A DNA stretch of 54,960 nucleotides from positions 1 to 54,960 of the forward strand of contig JANYAP010000156.1 in the NCBI GenBank assembly GCA_025361285.1, written 5' to 3'. Shown here one piece after another: positions 49,523-54,960 of the stretch; position 1 is the first letter of the stretch; each line of letters starts with the position of its first letter. The notes under the pieces were generated by a model, which saw only the letters and a list, made by a program, of their open reading frames with translations, was not told the origin of the DNA and did no database searches. The position numbers and the translations under genes are program-made. The DNA is from Bacteroidales bacterium. Lineage in GTDB: Bacteria > Bacteroidota > Bacteroidia > Bacteroidales > JAAUTT01.

Positions 49523-52500
49523 ATGAAAACTCTAATTATAGCCTTATTATTCTTTGTAAATCAAATAGTTATCGGTCAAACACTATCTGTAATCACAAGT
49601 AGTGCAACAGCCTCTGTTACAGAGAATAATGTGTCAGCTATTACTGTTACAGCTACCGACGACGACCCTGCGGAGGTTTTAGTATATTCTATTTCTGGAG
49701 GAATTGATGCCACCATGTTTTCTATCGATGCCAACTTTGGTGTACTAACTTTTAACACACCACCCAACTTTGAAAACCCAACTGATAATAACACCGACAA
49801 CGAATACGAATTGAGCGTTCAAGTTATCGGGAACGATTTTTTAGCAGCTACCCAAAATATTTTAATTACCGTAACCAACTTAAACGAATCACCCACCGAT
49901 ATTGCCTTGAGCGCAACTTCTATTAACGAAAATGTTGCTACAAACGCTCCCGTAGGCACTTTCACCACCACCGATGTCGATGCCGCCAATACCTTTACAT
50001 ACACCTTAGTTACTGGAACTGGTAGTAGCGACAATGCTGCGTTTTCTATCGTTGGAAACACCTTGCAAATAAACAATTCGCCAAATTACGAGGTCGATAA
50101 CAGCTTTAGCATTCGCATTCGAAGTACCGATCAAGGAAGTTTATGGTTCGAGAAAACTTTTGTTATTACCGTAACCAACTTAAACGAATCACCCACCGAT
50201 ATTGCCTTGAGCGCAACTTCTATTAACGAAAACGTACCAGCAAACACCGCCGTAGGCACTTTCACCACCACCGATGTCGATGCCTCCAATACCTTTACAT
50301 ACACCTTAGTTTCTGGAACAGGTAGTAGCGACAATGCTACGTTCTCTATCGTGGGAAACACCTTGCACATAGTTAATTCGCCTAATTACGAGGTCGATAA
50401 CAGCTTTAGCATTCGCATTCGAAGTACCGATCAAGGAAGCTTGCCTTTCGAAAAAGCTTTTACAATTATAATAAACGATGTTAACGAAGCTCCTACTAAC
50501 CTAACAATAAGTAAATCATCTATAAACGAAAACGTACCGGCTAATTCTTTAATAGGGGTCTTTTCAACCACCGATGTCGATGCTGGAAGCACATTCATTT
50601 ATGCTTTAGCATCAGGCGCAGGAAATGCCGATAATGCTTTTGTTTCGATTAATGATAACGACCTGTATATTAACGACTCTCCAAATTTTGAATCAAAAGA
50701 CACATTCAATATTCGCATCCGAACAACCGATCAGGGTGGAATATGGTTCGAAAAAGCGTTCATCATTACCATAAACGATGTTAATGATAAACCTACAAAT
50801 ATTTTATTATCAGCCACAACCATCAACGAAAATGTCTCAGCAAATGCATCTGTGGGTACTTTATCGTCCACCGATCCAGATGCTGGCAATACATTCACCT
50901 ATTCCATTGTCTCAGGCGCCGGAGGAACTGATAATGCTTCGTTTACTGTCGCAGGAAGCACCCTTCGCATTGTTGCTTCGCCCGATTTTGAAACCCAAAG
51001 CAGCTATAATATTCGCATTCGAACAACCGATCAAGATAGCGCTTTTTACGAAGAAGCTTTTTCTATCACAATTTTCGATTTAAATGAAGCTCCAATAGCT
51101 AACAACGTATCTATTAGCGGTAACACTACGGTTTGTAAAACCCTAACCGGAAGCTACACATACTCCGATCCCGAAAACAACCCCCAAAGTGTATCCACAT
51201 TTAAATGGTATTGGGCTAGTACTTTAAGCGGTGCTAAAACCGTTATTTCTGGCGCTGTTTCAAGCACATATACATTAACAACAAACGAATATAACAAATA
51301 CATATTTTTTGAAGTTACACCTAAAGCTTCTGATGGAGTTGCTGTTGGCACGCCAGTAATAAGTGCTGCCTCAACTATTGTTACCGATCTTTTACCCACA
51401 GTAGCAATATATTCTTCATCGCCAAGTTTTTGCGATGGAAAAAGTGTGAATTTAACATTCACATTTGCAAAAGGCACGCCGCCATTTAATCTTACCTATA
51501 CAAATGGTACACAAAATTATTTCATAACTTCAAATGAAACAAATCATTACGTTACCATCACTAAAGGTGGAACTTATAAAGGCGTTACCCTTACCGACAA
51601 TCTAAATTGCCCTGTTACAAATTTACCTTCAACGGTAAGTGTTACTTTAAATCCGTTACCTGTGGTTAAAATAAGCGGATTAAATACTGCCTATAATGTT
51701 AACAACAGCCCTGTTGTAATGACTGGTACGCCTATTGGCGGAGCTTTTTCGGGTAACGGCGTTGTGCCTGCCTCTAAAACCTTTCATCCTTCAATTGCTG
51801 GAGTCGATGGTTCCCCTCATGCTATTGTTTATCAATATACTACTCCATCAACTGGTTGTTCAAATACCGATACTGTTAAAGTAACAATTAAAGATGCAAA
51901 TGCATTTATCGATGGTTTTAGGTCGCAAAATAAATATTGTAATTTCGATGCACCTTTTATCATTTCGGGAGCCAACAATGTTGCGGCAGTTGGTAGTTTT
52001 TCTATTACTGGTGGGGTGGGTATTGTTGATAATCATAACAATACGGCAACAATAACCCCTGTTACACTTGGGCAAGGAACTTTTACAGTAACTTATACTT
52101 ATACCAATGCTAGCGTGCAATTATCGGTAACTCGAACATTTTCTGTTGAAACATTGGTAGATGCCAATATAATTAACCTTTCCGAATCGGTTTATTGTTC
52201 CAACGTGCCAAACATTAAGCTTACAGGAACATACAATTCGGGAATTACCAAAAAAGGTATTTTCTCCGGAAACGGAATTGTGAAAACATCCGACTCGCTG
52301 TTTTATTTTAAACCTTCCGAAGCAACTGCAGGAACCAGCTTTGTGCGGTATAGTTATACTACTAATTACGGTTGTAAAACTGCCGATTCTGTGCAGGTTA
52401 CAGTCGCAACTAAGCCAGCTTCGTTGTTCGAAGTATCAAATAAATGTTGGAACAACGATATTACTGTTTATAACAATCAATCGTCGCCAGTTGGTTCAAT

Positions 52501-54463
52501 TACAAATAGTTATTGGAATTTTGGTGATTATCAAGCTACCGAAATCGACAATAATTCAACACTAACAAATCCAACTCATAAGTATTTATCGCCAGGAAAC
52601 AAAACCGTTAAATTGGTTTCGGTTACCAATATGGGATGCCGCGATACAGTTTTGAACACTTTCTATTTGGGAAGCATTCCCAGCCTCGATTTTACATGGA
52701 ATACCGAATGCTTTAACTACGAAACACCAGTAAACTTTACCAGTTCCGTTTCTAGTATCGATGCTATTGGAACCTATTCGTGGGAAATTAGCGGAAGTGC
52801 AATTAATACAGTAAATTACGTAACACCCAATTGCATGCATTCCTTTGGCTCAGCTGGCGATTTTAGAGTTAAATTATTAATAAAAACTATTGCTAATTGC
52901 GAAAATAGCATTCAAAAGCAAATTAGGCTTAAGCCAACCTTTTCATTAAAAGACGGTAGTTATAGCAACGACTTCGAAAATGGAAAGGATTTTTGGTTCG
53001 AAAACGAAAATACTTCCAATAAATGGATGTTCGGGCTACCATCGGGAACTACTATTAAATCAACTTATTCGGGTGTAAATTCGTTCTATACCTCCCTCGG
53101 AGGGCCTTCTAACCAGCAGTTAATTGTATCCAGTCCTTGTTTCAATTTTACGCAAACTGGTAAACCGTTTATCGAAATGTGGATCAATTCCAATAATCCT
53201 AAAGATACAGAAGGTGCTGTTTTACAATATCAATTGGAAAACACTACCAATTGGCATACACTTGGCTCATTAGCATCGGGAATAAATTGGTATAACAGCA
53301 ATTCAATTGCATCAAGCCCTGGAAATCAAAGTTTTGGTTGGTCTGGTGCAACTAACGGCTGGATATCTACTCGCCATTCTCTTGATGAATTAATAGGAAA
53401 TAACAATGTTCGTTTTCAGGTTGTGTATGCAACAAATGCCTCTGTTACTGGGCGCGATGGATTTGCATTCGATAATGTGTTTATAGGTCAGCGCAATAAA
53501 ACAATTATGTTGGAACATTTCGCTAATAATTCAAGTACCGAAAGCAATCTGTCGAACAGTAAAGTTTCGGAACTTTTAGGCCAAGCGCCATCCGATATAG
53601 TTAGTCTTCAGTATCACACATCGTTTCCAGGCGTCGATTCTCTTAACTCAAACAACAAATCCGACCCTAGTGCGCGAGTTCTATACTACGGCGTCGAAAA
53701 TATCCCTACAGGGTATTTGAATGGCGGAGCTGAGGCGAAGTATGTTTACGATTTTTCGAGCACCACGCCCAATATTAGCGATATTAATTTCCTTGCTATG
53801 CGCGATGCCGAATATAAATTAAATATTACAGTCGAGAATGTCAATTCGGTAATATCAGGCTCAGTTAAAATAGAGGCATTGAAAAACATATCTCAACGCC
53901 AAACAATGGTGTATATTGCAATTGCCGAAGACATTGCCATTCAGTCGGGTGCCAATCAGATAATGTATTTCAACGTTCTTAAAAAGTTTTTGCCAACTGC
54001 TGCCGGAACACCTTTAAATATAGCTTTGGCGCAGGACCAATCGGTAACATTTCCATTTTCGTGGGCGAGTTCAAAAATATATAATTTCGATCGTTTGTGG
54101 GTTATTGCCTTCATTCAGGACGAGCTAACCCGCGAAATATACCAGGTTGCATCCTCAAACCCTCAATATTATACGGCAATTCTTCCATTTCAATCGAAAA
54201 CCTCAAACGATTTTATCGACATGAAGGTTTACCCAAACCCCGCCAGCGACCTGTTGTTTGTTTCGTTCGATAAGGAGTTAGCAGCCGAATCGGTAGTTCA
54301 GCTAATCGACAATTATGGGCGAATGGTTAAAAATACAAAAGTATTTGCACACATTTCGGCTTTAGAGATGAGTATTAGCGACTTACCCGAAGGCATTTAT
54401 TTCGTTCGACTTATTCAAAAAGGTGCGTATAGCCGAGCAGCTAAGGTTTTGGTGATGCATTAA
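49523..54463 (+). CDS. Giant cadherin-repeat surface protein with T9SS type A tail
   Basis: The 1646-residue protein has a signal peptide (MKTLIIALLFFVNQIVIGQ), then five cadherin-like repeats (the last four exactly 300 bp = 100 residues apart, with INENVPAN, TTDVDA, IRIRSTDQGS motifs), Ig/PKD-like domains (PKD about 966-1046, YWNFGDYQATE), a jelly-roll/MAM-like region (about 1151-1325) and an Omp28-like segment (about 1328-1440) whose usual CxxC is missing. The tail DMKVYPNPASDLLFVSF... is a type A T9SS sorting signal. The start at 49523 begins the signal peptide; 49463 would add 20 residues. It is probably an adhesin or matrix protein. Confidence 0.88.
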   Translation: MKTLIIALLFFVNQIVIGQTLSVITSSATASVTENNVSAITVTATDDDPAEVLVYSISGGIDATMFSIDANFGVLTFNTPPNFENPTDNNTDNEYELSVQVIGNDFLAATQNILITVTNLNESPTDIALSATSINENVATNAPVGTFTTTDVDAANTFTYTLVTGTGSSDNAAFSIVGNTLQINNSPNYEVDNSFSIRIRSTDQGSLWFEKTFVITVTNLNESPTDIALSATSINENVPANTAVGTFTTTDVDASNTFTYTLVSGTGSSDNATFSIVGNTLHIVNSPNYEVDNSFSIRIRSTDQGSLPFEKAFTIIINDVNEAPTNLTISKSSINENVPANSLIGVFSTTDVDAGSTFIYALASGAGNADNAFVSINDNDLYINDSPNFESKDTFNIRIRTTDQGGIWFEKAFIITINDVNDKPTNILLSATTINENVSANASVGTLSSTDPDAGNTFTYSIVSGAGGTDNASFTVAGSTLRIVASPDFETQSSYNIRIRTTDQDSAFYEEAFSITIFDLNEAPIANNVSISGNTTVCKTLTGSYTYSDPENNPQSVSTFKWYWASTLSGAKTVISGAVSSTYTLTTNEYNKYIFFEVTPKASDGVAVGTPVISAASTIVTDLLPTVAIYSSSPSFCDGKSVNLTFTFAKGTPPFNLTYTNGTQNYFITSNETNHYVTITKGGTYKGVTLTDNLNCPVTNLPSTVSVTLNPLPVVKISGLNTAYNVNNSPVVMTGTPIGGAFSGNGVVPASKTFHPSIAGVDGSPHAIVYQYTTPSTGCSNTDTVKVTIKDANAFIDGFRSQNKYCNFDAPFIISGANNVAAVGSFSITGGVGIVDNHNNTATITPVTLGQGTFTVTYTYTNASVQLSVTRTFSVETLVDANIINLSESVYCSNVPNIKLTGTYNSGITKKGIFSGNGIVKTSDSLFYFKPSEATAGTSFVRYSYTTNYGCKTADSVQVTVATKPASLFEVSNKCWNNDITVYNNQSSPVGSITNSYWNFGDYQATEIDNNSTLTNPTHKYLSPGNKTVKLVSVTNMGCRDTVLNTFYLGSIPSLDFTWNTECFNYETPVNFTSSVSSIDAIGTYSWEISGSAINTVNYVTPNCMHSFGSAGDFRVKLLIKTIANCENSIQKQIRLKPTFSLKDGSYSNDFENGKDFWFENENTSNKWMFGLPSGTTIKSTYSGVNSFYTSLGGPSNQQLIVSSPCFNFTQTGKPFIEMWINSNNPKDTEGAVLQYQLENTTNWHTLGSLASGINWYNSNSIASSPGNQSFGWSGATNGWISTRHSLDELIGNNNVRFQVVYATNASVTGRDGFAFDNVFIGQRNKTIMLEHFANNSSTESNLSNSKVSELLGQAPSDIVSLQYHTSFPGVDSLNSNNKSDPSARVLYYGVENIPTGYLNGGAEAKYVYDFSSTTPNISDINFLAMRDAEYKLNITVENVNSVISGSVKIEALKNISQRQTMVYIAIAEDIAIQSGANQIMYFNVLKKFLPTAAGTPLNIALAQDQSVTFPFSWASSKIYNFDRLWVIAFIQDELTREIYQVASSNPQYYTAILPFQSKTSNDFIDMKVYPNPASDLLFVSFDKELAAESVVQLIDNYGRMVKNTKVFAHISALEMSISDLPEGIYFVRLIQKGAYSRAAKVLVMH
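49881..51080 (+). repeat. Four in-frame 300-bp tandem repeats within the adhesin gene
   Basis: Units start about 49881, 50181, 50481 and 50781, exactly 300 bp apart. The first two are almost identical at the DNA level: the 68-bp stretch from 49865 recurs at 50165 with a few changes. The last two have diverged. A more distant unit precedes at about 49575. Confidence 0.85.
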
Positions 54464-54960
54464 CGCTTTGGTTTTTAGCGTGTTAAGTTTTTCATAATTA
54501 AAAGTTTACTAACTCGAAATTACCTATGCTTATACCTTAGCCCACATTGCAGCCTATTATTTATAAAGTTAATTTCTATGTATAATTAAATGTGCAACAA
54601 TAATTAAAGAAGGCACTGTTAAACATTTAAAACAGCAAGCAATATCGGCTTATATTTGATGTCTGTTTGGTAGTTTGTTCGTGTTTCGGCACTCCATTTG
54701 CGTACGAGGTAATTTAACAAAAAATTGTACTTCAAGCCCGAACTAAAATATTGTCGTTACGTTTTGTAATTACCGAAATATTTGTATATTTGGCATATAT
54801 AAATAAATATTATAACCACAAAACAACACCATACCCGATGCAATATAAACACCTATACAAAGTCAGATCAATATTATGTTCGCCTGTCTTTTCGGCGCAT
54901 GCAGCGAACCGCACCCCTTGTCGATATAATAGCAATATAAACCACTGGTGTGTATATTGA
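54464..54960. other. Non-coding tail of the window with a consensus promoter
   Basis: After the adhesin is a weak hairpin (ACGCT/AGCGT, 54465-54481). TATATTTG at 54651-54658 and, more convincingly, TTG (54764-54766) 18 bp before TATATTTG (54785-54792) look like plus-strand promoters. The first ATG after the second is at 54838 and gives only 40 codons to a TGA at 54958-54960, with no recognisable product. The real gene may start beyond the window. Confidence 0.45.

Noticed and set aside
49865-51080. CRISPR-like or satellite repeat array
   Set aside because: The repeats are 300 bp, in frame and contiguous; they encode cadherin-like protein domains.
54838-54960. 40-codon ORF at the end of the window
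   Set aside because: It has a promoter-like sequence upstream, but the product is short and unrecognisable and may be a leader region.
1-54960. tRNA, rRNA, tmRNA or riboswitch genes
   Set aside because: I looked for cloverleaf-like or known conserved RNA motifs by eye in the intergenic stretches and saw none; a covariance-model search would be decisive.

Overview
The window is chromosomal DNA of a Bacteroidota bacterium, most likely near Bacteroidales/Marinilabiliales (the phylum is well supported, the order is inference). Evidence: type IX secretion tails of both the gliding-motility (type B) and Por-secretion (type A) kinds, promoters of the Bacteroidota form TTG-N19-TAnnTTTG, a lone FtsE, a Bacteroidota-style two-protein M16 peptidase, the futalosine-pathway enzyme MqnA, Kdo transferase WaaA, and AT-rich DNA with little Shine-Dalgarno signal.

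Layout. 1-12 kb: end of an upstream gene, arginine decarboxylase (speA) with glutamate formimidoyltransferase, a lone response regulator, a Crp/Fnr regulator, a tandem active/inactive M16 peptidase pair, a secreted FN3 protein with a gliding-type tail, and a bifunctional (p)ppGpp synthetase/hydrolase. 12-17.8 kb: Fur-family regulator, purA, a divergent MFS transporter/AraC regulator pair, ftsE. 18-19.4 kb: a PIN toxin-antitoxin pair and an HU-like protein. 19.6-27 kb: DUF4340 protein, dnaN, a DnaQ-like exonuclease, FAH-family hydrolase, glycosyltransferase, HD protein, pyruvate kinase. 27.4-31.6 kb: a small repeat-rich lipoprotein, NfeD protease, mqnA, purB. 31.5-37.6 kb: an envelope-glycolipid cluster (GT2, MsbA-like ABC exporter, GT9, waaA, radical SAM/SPASM). 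38-46.8 kb: the most unusual block, a tight three-gene operon (12-TM nucleotide-transporter-like protein with HEAT repeats; protein with TIR-like domains; membrane-anchored nSTAND NTPase with a seven-blade WD40 propeller), followed by an Xre/RES toxin-antitoxin pair. 47-54.5 kb: an outer-membrane barrel, a propeller lipoprotein and a 1646-residue cadherin-repeat surface protein with a type A T9SS tail.

The 38-46.8 kb block is the best candidate for an undescribed system. It looks like a split sensor/effector (STAND plus TIR-like) coupled to a nucleotide-carrier-like membrane protein, next to an NAD-consuming RES toxin. Function is inferred from architecture only.

Intergenic DNA is the second theme. 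At least four dispersed repeat families (A: palindromic GTCATTCCGAC elements; B: AACCTTATT/TTACG elements; C: 60-bp modules downstream of stop codons; D: GGCTGTAGGAACTTC) are interspersed with degenerate tandem arrays of about 7 bp whose sequence differs from site to site. One array of about 19 heptamers runs into the 5' end of the GT9 gene, which has no ATG, GTG or TTG ahead of its conserved N-terminal motif. I found no tRNA, rRNA, CRISPR array or transposase gene.
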